Origin: Incurvaria masculella
Lineage: Eukaryota > Arthropoda > Insecta > Lepidoptera > Incurvariidae
Assembly: GCA_946894095.1 (NCBI GenBank)
Contig: OX335641.1
Location: forward strand, 10,496,501-10,560,500
Length of the DNA: 64,000 nucleotides
Reading direction: 5' to 3'
Positions 10,101 through 21,536 of this stretch are shown here, one piece after another. A program made the position numbers and the translations under genes. The notes under the pieces are model-generated. The model worked only from the letters and a program-made list of their open reading frames with translations, searched no databases and was not told the DNA's origin. How positions within the stretch are numbered: position 1 is the first letter of the stretch; each line of letters opens with the position of its first letter.

Positions 10101-13100
10101 GTACTGAGGGGTCAGTCACTCAATCTAAAAGTGTACATCAAGAGTACCTTGTGATTCCCAAGGATTCCTAAAGAACTATCAAAGATTCCTGGTGGACGAT
10201 TCTTCAAGGACTTCCAAAGGGATTCCTAAAGACTCCTAGGATTGCTAAAGATCCTGGGAATTTCACAAGATTACTAAGGACTACCAGATTGCCGGTAAAT
10301 CAGTTTTTTTAATCAGTTTCGTTTGAGCGGGAATATGGAATTAGCAAAATGCTAGAGGGTGGTCTTCCTAACTGAAACTTAGCTCTCAATTTGAGTGAAG
10401 TACTGGAAAAATGTTTTGAATGACCGAAAAAATAATCATGTGGAGGAGGCTCCACTGCAACAAAGCGAGCATACACGTTGTACAAACCTGCAGCAACATC
10501 ATGGTCGGCTTGTCGCTCTTCAGCAAGCTCACAATGTCCAGGGATTCGTAAGCATTCGCTTTCACCTCTGGCGCAATGTCTTTAAGCTGTGGTTGATCGC
10601 TGGGAACTGAGCAAACCGACTTGTACACAAATTGCTCCATATTCGTTTTGAGCGAAAAGCGTTTCAAAGCAGTTATTGCGAATTTACAATTTCTTACTGC
10701 ATAAGTTTAAAAAATATTATGCTATAACATAATAAGAAAGATGGCTTCAGAAACATAATGATCAACATTTGTATGCCTTCTACGGGATGGTTTATCGTAT
10801 TGCCTTGTGTTATATTTGAAGAGACTCACTTAATCATCTATGATTTCAATTAGCATTTTCATCATGATGACATGTGCACAAAATTAAAAATTTGCCACCA
10901 ATCAGTAGACCCTTTCATCATCATAACTTTTTTTTAAACATGAGCGGATTTGGGTTGGCCTATAAAGTCTATTAATGTTTGTGCATTTAAATTTAACTTT
11001 GAATGGTGATCATTATTATTTTTTTGCATTCTAAAATCTAGAGGTTTCCAAGTGGTACTTTTGGGAAAAAATCCAGTCCAAAAACGATAAAATATATTCA
11101 TACGATATAAGATATACTTTTTCGTACTGAGCAGGTACGTTGCTTATTCCAAGGAATGTAATATGTATGTATGTATAATCGACCGAAAAGAGCCCAGTAA
11201 AAAAAACTACTTATTACTAATACTACCTACCATGAATATACTGCAAGACTGGACCCGAACCATCAAAACATACCATTTGCGGGTATTGCGTCTACCAATT
11301 TCGCCACCTGCTGTAATACCCATAATTTGGAATTCTCCTACAGTCCTTCCTCCCGTAATACATGCCTTCTACTAACACAGTGTTTAAGATTATACCTACA
11401 TACATATATTTAATGCTTCATCTGCGTTGCGGACATTGACTGCAAAGATTGAACATTCAAACATATTGCCGTCATCACCAAAATCGTATTTGGCAACAGA
11501 CGCTAGAGCCAGTCCTAGGCTGACTTTAGTAAGTATACTTTTTCGTACTAAGCAGGTACATCGCTTATTCCAGTGAATGTGATAAGCATGTATGTATAAT
11601 CGACCATGAAGCGAGGACACATTCGTTGTAGAAAGAGCCTAGTGGTGACGACGGCAATATGTTTGAATTTTCAATCTTTGCAGTCAATGTCCGCAACGCA
11701 GATGAAGCATTTAATAAATGTATGTAGGTATAATCTTAGGGGACTATAGAATTCCAAATTATGGGTATACAGCATGTGGCGAAATTGGTAGACACAATAC
11801 CCGAAAATTGTATGTTTTGCTGGTTCGGGTCCAACCTTGCAGTATATTCGTAAAGTAGTTATTTTTACTGGGCCCTTTCTTCAATTACTGTGTCCTTGCT
11901 TCACGGTCGATTATGTGTATCCATATATCTATATACATACATATCACATTCCTTGATAAAGTATTTGTAGATTTTTACTATAATCACATTTGGACACAAA
12001 TGAACTTCACGGGCTCATAAAGTTTTATGTCTCAACGAGCGAGTGAACCAACTTTTTATATTAACATAATCTATATCTGCGTTTTAAAAGGATAATGAGG
12101 TGAGCAAGTTTATACAATGGCTCGTCCTCACTCAAATTAAGAAATATTTTTCCGAAATTTTGCACGTTAAATAAACCAACTGAGAGCTACGGGTGTATGT
12201 TTAGATTTTTGTGATAACTTAACTTATATCCTTGATATAAGTCTTTACATATTTTCATACAAATCTTTAGAGGCTTGATGATGATGAGAAATTATATGTA
12301 ATGCGGTATTAATAAAGCTGACAGTAAAAGTATAATAGTTTACATAATACATTCCCAAGCATATCCAAATAAGCAACCCATGAGTATGATTAGATTTACA
12401 TTTTCATTTAGATGTTAACGAAAATGCTATTGCTTGAAGAGACGTAAGGAAACATTTGATTGAGAAAAATCATATTAAGGTCAGGGCAGACTTGACTTTT
12501 GTTAAAAAAAGAAATTACATTTTACAACATTTAGCAGAAAAGGAGGTGGTTCATCGTAATAGTATTACACGTTTTCAGTAAATAGCAAAATCAGCAAAAT
12601 ATTTTACGGCATTGTTTCCTTACTTCACTGGCAAAATTGGTGTAAGTTTGTCGTGTCTGATTCTTACATAATGAATTGGCGGTAGCGAACAAATATTAAC
12701 GAGAACCTGTTTCGTAAACAGTGAAGAGTTGTCAATAAATATTGTATTTTGATGGATTCAATCGGCAAGAAGCCTTGCATAAAGTCTCTCGTATGTGGAC
12801 AGGGAGTCCAGCTGCTATGGCATGATCTGCTCTCCCGTTGCGTAAAATGTATCTTTAGCCCAGGAGTCGGCAGGAATGCTAGGAACAAATGAGGGGCAAT
12901 GCTGACATTGAAACCACCTTTGGTTACTCCTCATTTTCTTGGAGAATCTGGGCATCACTACAGAATGTTGACCACCCCATGATAATTGAGGAAAGGCACA
13001 CAGTCATCCAAATTTAGTTTTAAAAAAACTGTTTTACTTGCCCTTTTAATATCTCTTGGACAATGGGGAAGACTTGCTAAAGCTTTTTACAGATGGCGCC

Positions 13101-16100
13101 ATTATAGATTGCGCCTTTGCTTTCTGTGAGACATTTTACTTGTTAAAAATATCATCCTTGCTCACTAGGTGGCTGAGTTTACGATTTTTCTTTGCATAAC
13201 TTTTTATTACTTATGTTTGTATGTAATGCCTATTCTCTAGGGAAAATATCAGCTACAGTTTCATTGCAAAAATCACTTACAGTTTATGGGCATTGTAAAA
13301 TGTATTTACATTTATTACGGATTTTTTTATGAAACGGAAGATAATATTTTATAAAAAGTAGTATTTGGTTCACATTGTGATTATTATCACTCCAGAAAAA
13401 GTGTTTTAATAATTATACTTAAATATGTAGAGATTGCACCAAGAAATCCCACTAAATTGGATAAAAAAAATGGTTTACTAAATCTTCCATACAAATTCAT
13501 GAGTTCTCAGGCTGAGCTTTGTCCCAGAATTACTTTGACAGTTGCTTTCTCCATTGTATTTCATGTATGATTTCTTCATTAAGTTTTAAATGTGGACGTC
13601 AAAGTCAGCATCACCCCCAAAAACCCAGCACAAACGAAACTCTCTTACTCGATCCATCTTCTGGCTCCTTCTTTATTACAACCTCCTGCATCTTAACTGC
13701 TAGGTTCTTTATCTCCTTCTTCGCCGAATACAATGTTCCTACAATAAAAACATCATTCAGTAAAGCAACTATGTATGTCGTCTCTTTCCGCAGCCGAGCC
13801 TCAAGACAGTCGTTACTATATTAGTTCCCCATACTACGGGTGATAACTATTTAGATGCTCTTTATGTTTTACTAGGTTTATGTAATTTTGGATTCTGAAA
13901 TATATTGTCAAAATCTATGCCTGTTGGATGGTTTGCACGTGTAGAATTTACTGGCGACGTCGCCAGCGCGCCAGAGTGTCCAGTCGCCAAGCAGCGAGCG
14001 GTTGTTTGTGGCCACGCATCTAAATTGACGACGTTGCCAAAGCGTCGCCAAGTGAGTTAGCACCCATCAATGTAGAATGAATTGTTTGGCGGCATCGCCA
14101 GCGACGTCGCCTTGGCGTCCCAGTGAGGTAGGGCCCTTAATCGTGTTGTATTCATTCACCATAAGAGTTTTAGTCATATAAATGCACTTGTCATAGTCAA
14201 AAGGAATACATAGTGCATACCAACAGATATCAAACCTACATATTCTTTCCGAGGAGATGTTGATCATAGTTAATCGCAGCGCACAACTTAAGCTTTTGTT
14301 AAGTATAGGCAATTTCACTTTCACGTGAAAGCAGCAGCCATAAGTCTTCCGACCCCAGGCTGTGACCTATATGGCTAATTAATTACTGATTAACTGCTGG
14401 GAACACTGAGAACAAAAAATCGCTTCGCGAGAGACATAGTTTTCAACAATTTTTTTAAATGGAACTGGACATAAAGTGATAATATCACACCTACTGTTGT
14501 TTGTGTGTAATATGTGTAAATTGTAATAATATTAGCATAATACAACACCTGGGAACTAGGTGCCATGCTTCCTTCTGCTACATTGAACTGTGTGGAGAAC
14601 GGACACTTGTGATAATGTTTATTTCTTTTATTTTAAAAACATACTTGAATAACTGACCTCCAGCACTAATTGGGAGCCGGATGGGTTCATCTCGCTGGGC
14701 GATAGACGAGTCATCTTCATCATCGGAGCCATTCATCAGTGACTCGCCAAGCGCTCGCTTGATCTTCTGTTCCTCCAGATCCTTATCGATCTGCAAGAAA
14801 TCATAACAAACATGCATTCAGTGAATTGCGATATGTTTCATATTTGTGACTTCAAGTAGGACAACTTGGCAACTTCTTCCTATTCCATTTCATTCGAGTT
14901 AAATAAAATAAAATAGTTTATGGTGCTGTCTCTACAACAAACACAAAAACAACAATCGTTGTTATTAATATTATTTCTGCCTACAGAATGAATATGAAAA
15001 ATAAATAAGGGAAACAGCTAATCTGATTTCAGCCAAACCAGATTAGCTATTTCCCTTATTTATTTATCATATTAATTCTGTAGGCAGAAATAATATAAAA
15101 TAAAATATCCTTTCAAACCACAAACCTAGGTATGTTTCCATCAGAGGAATGGAGGGAGGAGGTTTTCAAATGATTAGTAAACTACGTTTGTATGGGGAGC
15201 GTAATTTTCTGATGCTTACGGGCCCACCTTAAGGGTGGCGATCCATTTGAGGTGTTTATATAAACGAACCTTCCTCGTGTCCTTGACACGCAGTGTGGGC
15301 TGCTTGAGCATGCTTGAGACATCTGTGTCCCGGCTGTAGGACGAGCGTGACGAGTGTCGCTGCGTAGAGCCTAAGCCTGAACATAAAAATTTCCAAAGCA
15401 TACTAGAAAAGAGAGGCGGCAAAAGAATCTAAACCGACAATACATTAAAAACCGGCCAAGTGCGAGTCGGACTCGCACACGAAGGGTTCCGTACCATCGT
15501 AGAAAAAAAAAACAAAAAAATCACGTTTTTTGTATGGGAGCCCCCTTTAATTTTAATTATTTTTGAATCTTACCTATTTGTTGTTATAGCGGCAAAATAA
15601 ATACACACTCTGTGAAAATTTCAGCTGTCTATCTGTTACGGTTACTGAGGTACAGCCCTGTGACAGACGGACAGACGGACGGACGGACGGACGGACGGAC
15701 GGACGGATGGACGGACGGACGGACGGACGGACGGACGGACGGACGGACGGACGGACAGCGGAGGCTTAGTAATAGGGTTCCGTTTTCACCCTTTGGGTAC
15801 GGAACCCTAAAAAGTAATAAAAACGACTATTAAGGCATATAACATGAATTTGCCATGATGTAACACATTAGGCAATTCATCATTGGTAATTTTTGCAACC
15901 AATCATGGATGGCTAATACCACACAACTACCATTATGATATTAGCCCAATACACCACATTCCCGAAGGAATTAATTCCCTTCCAATTTATTTGATATTAC
16001 CTTCAGAGAATACTCCAGTGGACTTCAGGACTGTAGGTCCATTATGTTTGTTCTTGCTGGCATTTTTATCTCGCCGATGTCTATCTTCCTTCTTGTTATC

Positions 16101-17632
16101 TCGTAGGTTAGGAGTAGGCCTGCATTTACACAGTGATTCAGAAAGTGTGGCCTATTTTTTTTTACATACATTTCAGTTGCAATATTAAATGCTCTTGAAT
16201 TTGAGCACTACCTGCATAGAGGGAGTAACTGGACTTAAAAATACCAATGGCCATTTAGTAACTTTTTCCTTCGTGCCAACAATACCACTAAGTAAGCAAG
16301 GAGAACCTAAAATTTTGGGTGAAATCCAAAGTTACCGTAAATATGTAAATTTTGCTGACTATGCATTTTCATACAAATCGGCAGTCCAAGTTGTGTTTTG
16401 AAGAAGTAAAACCACAGAATACATATTAAAGGAGAATGGCAAAACCAGTTACCCTTGTGACACTAACATGTGTCAATCCGAAAAGTAGATAAAACATTAA
16501 AAATTATTGTATTTCTTCAGATTACCCAAAAATAGCTGGGACAAAAATCTCAAATCAAAGAGGATTGAATTGAATATATCTTCTGTGGTGACTTTTTTGA
16601 CCTCCCGTAATTAGGGTTGCCTATCAATGCTCAATTCCAACCCAATCATTGAACCATTCACCATCCACATTCCAAAAATAAGAACTGACCGATCCTCTAG
16701 ATGCCGCCATGGTTTTGCACCCCCTGTTAAAGTTGCTACCGCTCGGTGACTTTAAATTAACATGTCAAGGTGGCACATGTCTGTCTATAATTACCAACAT
16801 AATCACATAATAGTCAAAACCATCACCGCGCATCGTGATTAGCCTAATCCTTCGGCATACAATATGACTTTTAAATTTCACTAATATTACGTACTACAGA
16901 TTTATAAAAATATCTCCAAAAGTATATGTCTCCAGCAAAAAAAATATCATTATTATTATTGTTTGTAAAAATATTATCATTATTACTATTATTTGTTAAC
17001 GAATGAGCAGCTGAAGCTGGTATGTGCATATCTTGGTCTTTAATATTCTCCACTATTGTTTAATTGATTAGGTTTTTTGATAATAGATCCCTTATACTAC
17101 AGCCCACATCGAAAGATTGTTGGACATGGCGGATGGAAAACATGTTCATATTCGCCTGCAGCGTGTGGTGACAGGAGCGGTGGATCAATTTTTGTCATGC
17201 TAGCTTATTGTGGATAATCTTCTTGCGTCTCGCTGCCATGGATTGAAAGTTATTCAAACATGTTCGAGTTTTGGAAGTTGTAGGAGAAACGTGGTTATTG
17301 AAACACATTCGCGTTACCGCGACACATTACCGTTTTGCTGACAATGTACCTATATGACATAGCAGCGGAACCGGCTTTAGTTCGCCACAAACAAACGCAT
17401 AAGACCCGACACATAAGCCTCCCTGCATAGTCAAATAAAACTATTAAATCAAGACTCACGCCTTGTTTTTATTCCTCACAACGTTCAGGTTGGGAGTGAA
17501 CACTTTCTTGTTAGATTTCGCGGCAGTAGATCCAGCGCCTAGAGTGAGGTCCCGCGGCAACTTGAATGAGGACAGACGTGGAAACGGCTTCTTCTCGGGC
17601 ACGCCATTGCTCGGGCCCTCGGATTCGCTCAT
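7125..17632 (-). CDS. POLR3D: RNA polymerase III subunit RPC4 (seven coding exons)
   Basis: RPC4/RPC53 subunit of nuclear RNA polymerase III, which pairs with RPC5 and acts in initiation and termination on tRNA and 5S genes. Coding exons in transcript order: 17460-17632, 16001-16119, 15270-15376, 14645-14790, 10488-10599, 8926-9015, 7125-7391. All junctions have GT-AG sites and matching phases, giving 337 aa. Family hallmarks are RDLTLGAG followed by KKVFTPN near the N-terminus, LKSTGVFSEG in exon 2, LPISAGGQLF in exon 4, LLQ-LPDNLPG across the exon 5/6 junction, and the conserved C-terminal block in exon 7 (LEEGKIGRILIYKSGKV ... FRQDAVSV ... LGRVERKLNVIPD). The start (MSESEGP) is the first in-frame ATG beside the conserved N-terminus. 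The introns are full of repeats. The exon 5 acceptor (ttcccag before 10599) is chosen by phase and is the least certain junction. Confidence 0.88.
7619..7790. repeat. possible short MITE in POLR3D intron
   Basis: Loosely inverted ends (agggcctttttcacctactg at left; cacttggtgaaaacc at right) around about 170 AT-rich bases. This could be a degenerate MITE; support is weak. Confidence 0.35.
8660..8790 (+). mobile_element. short SINE with 5S-like head in POLR3D intron
   Basis: Begins gtcagcctcggtagcccagtgg, as in the copy at 3937. It has a degenerate 5S-like segment (gcgcggttgggatctggatgg) and jumps to the family 3' end (ccaagtccagtaacataaaaaa). It lacks most of the body, so it is a deleted copy. 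Confidence 0.6.
9658..10085 (-). repeat. dispersed repeat, copy 1
   Basis: Matches, in inverted orientation, the block at about 24370-24985. Shared landmarks include gtcagataccatacaaaat, the segment around tggtgctggtcaatcacat, and cgacatctacaataagctt. It lies in the POLR3D intron between exons 5 and 6. The element class is not recognised. Confidence 0.6.
10143..10290 (+). repeat. imperfect short tandem motif
   Basis: A run of loosely repeated gattcctaaaga-like words (for example aaggattcctaaag, gggattcctaaag, gactcctaggattgc). Low-complexity intronic sequence with no coding potential. Confidence 0.5.
11108..11965. repeat. large palindromic repeat with tRNA-Leu-like heads
   Basis: Two long arms, about 11140-11485 and 11640-11960, are inverted copies of each other; for example gactgcaaagattgaacat at 11441 pairs with its reverse complement near 11670-11687. 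A third direct copy of the terminal unit (tactttttcgtact...gcaggtac...tataatcgacc) lies at about 11533-11606. Each arm holds a tRNA-like segment, at 11244-11312 on the minus strand and 11770-11842 on the plus strand. A related fragment is at 23870-23960. It sits in the POLR3D intron between exons 4 and 5. Confidence 0.65.
13935..14150. repeat. GC-rich gcgacgtcgcc-type repeat pair
   Basis: Two roughly 100-base units each contain gcgacgtcgcc and gtcgcca words in both orientations, in sharp base-composition contrast to the surrounding AT-rich intron. It may be a degenerate inverted-repeat element. No coding potential. Confidence 0.4.
14968..15096. repeat. hairpin (near-perfect inverted repeat)
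   Basis: Left arm (atattatttctgcctacaga ... cagctaatctg) and right arm (cagattagct ... tctgtaggcagaaataatat) are reverse complements over about 55-60 bases, with a loop of under 20 bases. Probably a small fold-back MITE, in the intron between POLR3D exons 3 and 4. Confidence 0.75.
15447..15813 (+). repeat. family B interspersed repeat with ACGG microsatellite
   Basis: Begins accggccaagtgcgagtcgg and ends ctttgggtacggaacccta. It contains atagcggcaaaataaataca, the segment around cagctgtctatctgttacgg, and an expanded ACGG tetranucleotide array at about 15661-15764 before agcggaggcttagtaatagg. Five other copies occur in the window at about 22971, 28408 (minus strand), 43030, 46111 and 58611. The class is not certain. 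It lies in the intron between POLR3D exons 2 and 3. Confidence 0.75.
15661..15764 (+). repeat. (ACGG)n microsatellite
   Basis: About 25 tetranucleotide units (gacggacgg...) with a few variant units (gaca, gatg), within family B copy 15447-15813. Other copies of the family have only two to five units, so this array expanded locally. Confidence 0.95.
15895..15978 (-). mobile_element. SINE 3' fragment
   Basis: Reverse complement of the SINE 3' end: catggatggctaataccaca ... tattagcccaatacaccaca ... cccgaaggaatta. It is truncated just short of POLR3D exon 2. Confidence 0.7.
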
Positions 17633-17762
17633 TGCTTTACGATTTGAAGGACTACGGAGTCTGAAGGATAACACAGATCGACCCACAAATCAAGTTGACA
17701 AGATTACATGGACGGAAGGAACGAACACCGGCATGCAACCGCAATCGTATTCAGAGAGCACC

Positions 17763-17871
17763 TGTCATAACTTAGTACGAGATTAGCACCAGACTAACCA
17801 TACAAAAACCGGTTTAGTCCAGCGGATTAAAGTTAGTCCGCCCACTCTGAAATCACCTGGCTGACAACCTA
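17763..17871 (+). repeat. promoter-proximal repeat, copy 1 (upstream of POLR3D)
   Basis: Contains agcaccagactaaccatac, accggtttagtcc, aaagttagtccgcccactct and gaaat. It lies about 130 bases upstream of the POLR3D start codon. Related copies are at 22344-22446 and, inverted, at 30460-30551, each within a few hundred bases of another gene start. Confidence 0.65.
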
Positions 17872-18630
17872 CACCCTAATAGGGTCTATCTAGGGTGACC
17901 CTAGACCCAACCTACACGCACACAACAAAGAAACCAGAAAAAAATGGACATAAGATGTATTTATAAACAAATCAAATTATTGGAATTTAATATTCTGTGA
18001 CAGTCCTGTCATCCCCGCTGACATTTTTTTTTGTTTGTTTATCCAATGGACAGGCAAAAGCTTTCGCTATACAGCCTTCTCTTTAATGTATCTTATGGAT
18101 TGTAGTTCATTCTGGAGTGTCATGTAGTTAAATATTTTCTATTGTCTCATGTATGTATAGAAATATGGGTTCAAAGTTGGTCGGTTGACTTAATATCTTT
18201 TTTAGGTCGAGCGGGATTTTTTCTCTTTCTTTGTATGTAATTTCTAAGCATTTATACAGTTTTTCCCCGCTGACAGCGTGAATACAGTTGGTCCGAATCG
18301 TGCTGACAGTTCTCAGAGCCTCAATTACGAGTTACAAATCATTCATCAAACATTTTTTTGGATTCCGCAGGTTTAAACCATTGAATAGAGTTGGCATTTG
18401 GCCATGGACATTTAACATTGAAAAATACACCATTAAAAATATCTGCTCAGAGCCGGTAGTCTCAGTTCTCACCTAAATTGGCGATTACGTAACTTCGAAG
18501 TTCCGTAAGAACGTCAAACTCGATACAAGTTATTACTAGATATTGTGTGGCTTTACTTATTCGAGCTGTCAATGTCAAACTCGGACTTCCGATTTGTATG
18601 AAAATGCGGAGTCGACGTAAACGGCAACGT

Positions 18631-20764
18631 CCCGCTCCGTGGTCCCATTACCTCGTCGGAGGAAGTAGAAGCCACAGCGACTGCCTTTGCCACCGCAATC
18701 GTTAAATCAATGGATGCGACTATTTCCATTGCAAGGCCTACGCACCGTCGTGAAGAGTTACCGCCCCAATTGAAGGTCTCATTGCGCCGGAAGCGAGAAC
18801 TTCACCGCTTGTGGTCCCGCACCCGCTGCCCGCGAATAAAGCGCGAGTTGAACGCACTCTCTGAGAAACTGTCGTCGGAGGTGAAGGCCTTTCGTTGTAC
18901 CACCTGAGAGAACTTAACGCCGGGTGGGTGAGAATGAAACCAGCCTTTACCATCTGAACCGACGGTTGACTCGCAGCAGCGATCCGATCTGTCCCCTGAT
19001 AGACAGCTCAGGCCGCCGCTTCTTCTTCGCCGATGGACGCGCTGACATCCTGGCTGCCCACTTGGAAGTGCAGTTCACACCACACCCAGCCACCACTACA
19101 GTGCCTATCCTAGAGCATCACGCTGCTGTCATAGCTAAAGTTGAGGAATTCCTGTCAGCCCCACTTCCACTGCTCCGGGGCGACCTGGACATCTCCCCGT
19201 CAGAGCTGGCGAAGGCTGCCACTCGCCTTCCCAAGCGAAAGGCGCCCGGACCAGAAGGGATCCCAACAATGGCCTTGCTGCAGGTGCCTAGAAGATCCTC
19301 GGTCGCATTGACCAGGATTTTCAATGGCATCCTCCGAACCGGACACTTCCCGGCCGCATGGAATACTGGAAACGTCATCGTCCTCCCCAAGCCCGGCAAG
19401 GACCGCCGGCTACCTGCGAGCTACAGACCCATTACGCTGCTGTCCCACATAGCGAAACTCTTCGAGCGCCTGCTACTGCGGAGAATCCAGAAGCACGTCC
19501 CATTACGTGACGAACAGTTTGGCTTCCGCAGTCAGCACTCCACTACTCTCCAGCTCATGCGTGTTCTGCACCACCTGGCAGTTGAGCGCAACCATGGCCG
19601 TTACACCGTCTTTCTCTATATCGAGAAGGTATTGGACCGTGTATGGCACGCGGGGCTCCTGCATAAGCTGTTGGACACCACCACTCCACGTGCAATCCTG
19701 AGGACAGTAGCGTCCTTCCTCAAGGGACGTCGGTTTTATGTCTCGGTGGAGGGACATGACTCACCCACGCGGCCGATCATGGCAGGCGTGCCACAGGGCA
19801 GCTGCCTTTCGCCGCTCCTCTTTGCGGCCTACACTAATGATATTCCCACCCTGTTAGGGCATCTACAGGAGTGGGAACAGGACGTGACGCTCGCGCCGTT
19901 TGCGAACGACAGCGCGTATTTCGCCTCATCGCGCCCGGCAGATATAGCAGCCTCAAAAATGCAGCGGTTACTGGATCTGCTCCTGAGTAGCTGGACAAAT
20001 GGAGGATGGCCGTTAACGTCGGTAAACGGCCGCCATCGTAACTGGCCAACAGCGCACACACCCACGCAACCTGCAGCTCCGAGGTCAGGACGTAGAGTGG
20101 CAATCCTCAGTACGGTACCTCGGCTGTACCATCGACCGGTCACTACGCATGACGCCTATGGTGGATCATGTCATCCGACAAGCCAAGGCGGCACGCGCTC
20201 TCCTGAGACCGGTCATTTCATCAAGACTGCCGTTGCGAGCGAAGCTAAGGATCTACAAAACGTACGTCCGCTCGCGACTCACATATGCAGCCCCAGCATG
20301 GTATGTGCTAAGTTCAGCCACTCAGAGGAAGAGAATCCAGGTCCAGCAAAACGTCACCCTCCGCATGATAGTGGGGGCCGGGCGCTACGGCAGAAATGAC
20401 GTAATCGCCAACGACGTGCAGATGCCACCGGTGGAGGAATTTATTGTGAAGCTCGCGCGCCGCATGTTTGAGCGCGCTGATTCTTCACCACATCCACACC
20501 TCACCAATCTTGCCCTCCTGCACGCACGGCCGCCCGAAGGACGCCCGCTGCCCCGAGAGCTGCTGCTGCACTCCCCGTCGTTCGGCCAGATGACGTGGTT
20601 GTATGCAGCGCCTGCCCGATGGCTCGAGGAAATGATGCCCAGCCCGCCGCTAGCTCATAGCGACTGACCAAGGACCGACACTGCAGAGCATGCCAAGAAG
20701 CAGTCCGGGTAATAGGGGATACCCTCAGGCCCGTACCTGCACACAAACCGTGCAGAAGACCCAG
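18631..20764 (+). mobile_element. jockey-like non-LTR retrotransposon fragment
   Basis: A 5'-truncated LINE inserted in the MITE. The flanks gtcgacgtaaacggcaacgt (18611-18630) and the near-identical 20765-20786 copy (gtcgacgtatttacggcaac then gt) look like a diverged target-site duplication. There is no poly-A at the right edge, so the 3' end may also be shortened. Confidence 0.75.
18710..20667 (+). pseudogene. jockey-like reverse transcriptase, frameshifted
   Basis: Reverse transcriptase of a non-LTR element. Motifs in order: KRKAPGPEGIP, VIVLPKPGKDRRLPASYRPI, EQFGFRSQHST, AGVPQGSCLSPLLF, and the active-site box at 19899-19910, which reads FAND instead of the expected FADD, removing one catalytic Asp. 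Three frames are needed, with changes near 18905 and between about 20000 and 20150. The end (SRLPLRAKLRIYKTYVRSRLTYAAPAW) is the usual post-RT thumb region. The coding part is GC-rich compared with its surroundings. It cannot encode an active enzyme. Confidence 0.85.
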
Positions 20765-20942
20765 CGTCGACGTATTTACGGCAACGTTGAGTAAGCTGTC
20801 AAATCAAGCTCGGACTCGCAAATGTTAGTGCGCTTAACGCCCACTGCGCGCGCTCTTTCATTTCTCCATAAATTTGAAAACGCCAGTCGATCGGTTTGCT
20901 GTAACGCCAATTTAGGTGACAACTGAGACTACCGGCTCAGAA

Positions 20943-21065
20943 AAGCGAAAACAAGAATTTCTCGTGTTCGCTGCTGTCAAAGTCTATTAAAAAATATGGC
21001 TATATTTTTTCTCCATAGAGTTTAACAGAAGCGAACACGAAAACCTCTCGCTTTCGCTTTCATGA
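20943..21065. repeat. inverted repeat next to the MITE
   Basis: gcgaaaacaagaatttctcg...gttcgct at the left pairs with agcgaacacgaaaacctctc...tttcgct at the right, around a short AT loop. It directly abuts the right end of the 18450-20938 MITE. Confidence 0.55.
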
Positions 21066-21261
21066 GTAGAACCCCAATAATTCCAAAGCTGAAAATGGCG
21101 AGCCCTTTTTTAAACATCTGAAAAAATATCTCGTTTGTTTGTAATGTTACCCTCGAACATCAATTTTTTTAATAATCCACCAAGGAATAAGAAAAATCCA
21201 CCCAGTTCAATGTAGCAGTTTCCAAGCAGAAAAAAAGGGTACACATATTGGTCTTGGTAGT

Positions 21262-21536
21262 AACGAGTACCATGAGGATGTACATAAACTTCAATGAGGC
21301 GGCCATTTTATTTTTCTACATGTAACAATTGACGTCAAATCTGACGGCATATTTGAAATCTCCACCCCCGAAAACGTGTACCATGACGATGTAAATAATC
21401 TTTAATTTGACGGCCATTTGGTTTTTCGACATGTGACATTTAATGACAAAACTGACGTCATATTTGAATTCTTCACCCTCGAAAACCTGTACAACGAGTA
21501 CTACGACGTTGTAAATAAACTTCAATGTGACGGAGG
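21262..21536 (+). repeat. about 115-base tandem repeat, roughly 2.3 units
   Basis: The unit runs through gtaccatgaggatgtacata, cttcaatgaggcggcca and ttgacgtcaaatctgacggc, and then repeats with substitutions from 21379 and again near 21500. Open frames here are by-products of the repeat. It lies between POLR3D and the securin candidate. Confidence 0.6.

Larger units (their letters stand above)
18450..20938. mobile_element. MITE with 34-bp terminal inverted repeats, split by a retroelement
   Basis: The left end 18450-18483 (gagccggtagtctcagttct...) and right end 20905-20938 are reverse complements over 34 bases with one mismatch. After removing the retroelement at 18631-20764, the remaining element is about 350 bases with no coding potential. 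This is the structure of a non-autonomous DNA transposon. I could not fix the target-site duplication. Confidence 0.75.

Noticed and set aside
11244..11842. A functional tRNA-Leu gene or horizontally acquired bacterial tRNA
   Set aside because: Only A- and B-box similarity is seen. The acceptor stem does not pair convincingly and the unit is repeated within a palindromic repeat, so a SINE head is more likely.
15661..15764. CRISPR-like array
   Set aside because: It is a simple 4-base microsatellite without spacers. The window is eukaryotic.
15612..15833. 73 aa frame with a TDGRTDGR repeat
   Set aside because: It is the translation of the ACGG microsatellite in family B.
15270..17460. Direct splicing of POLR3D exon 1 to the exon at 15376
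   Set aside because: The phases do not match. The exon at 16001-16119 restores phase and supplies the expected Lys/Arg-rich and LKSTGVFSEG segments.
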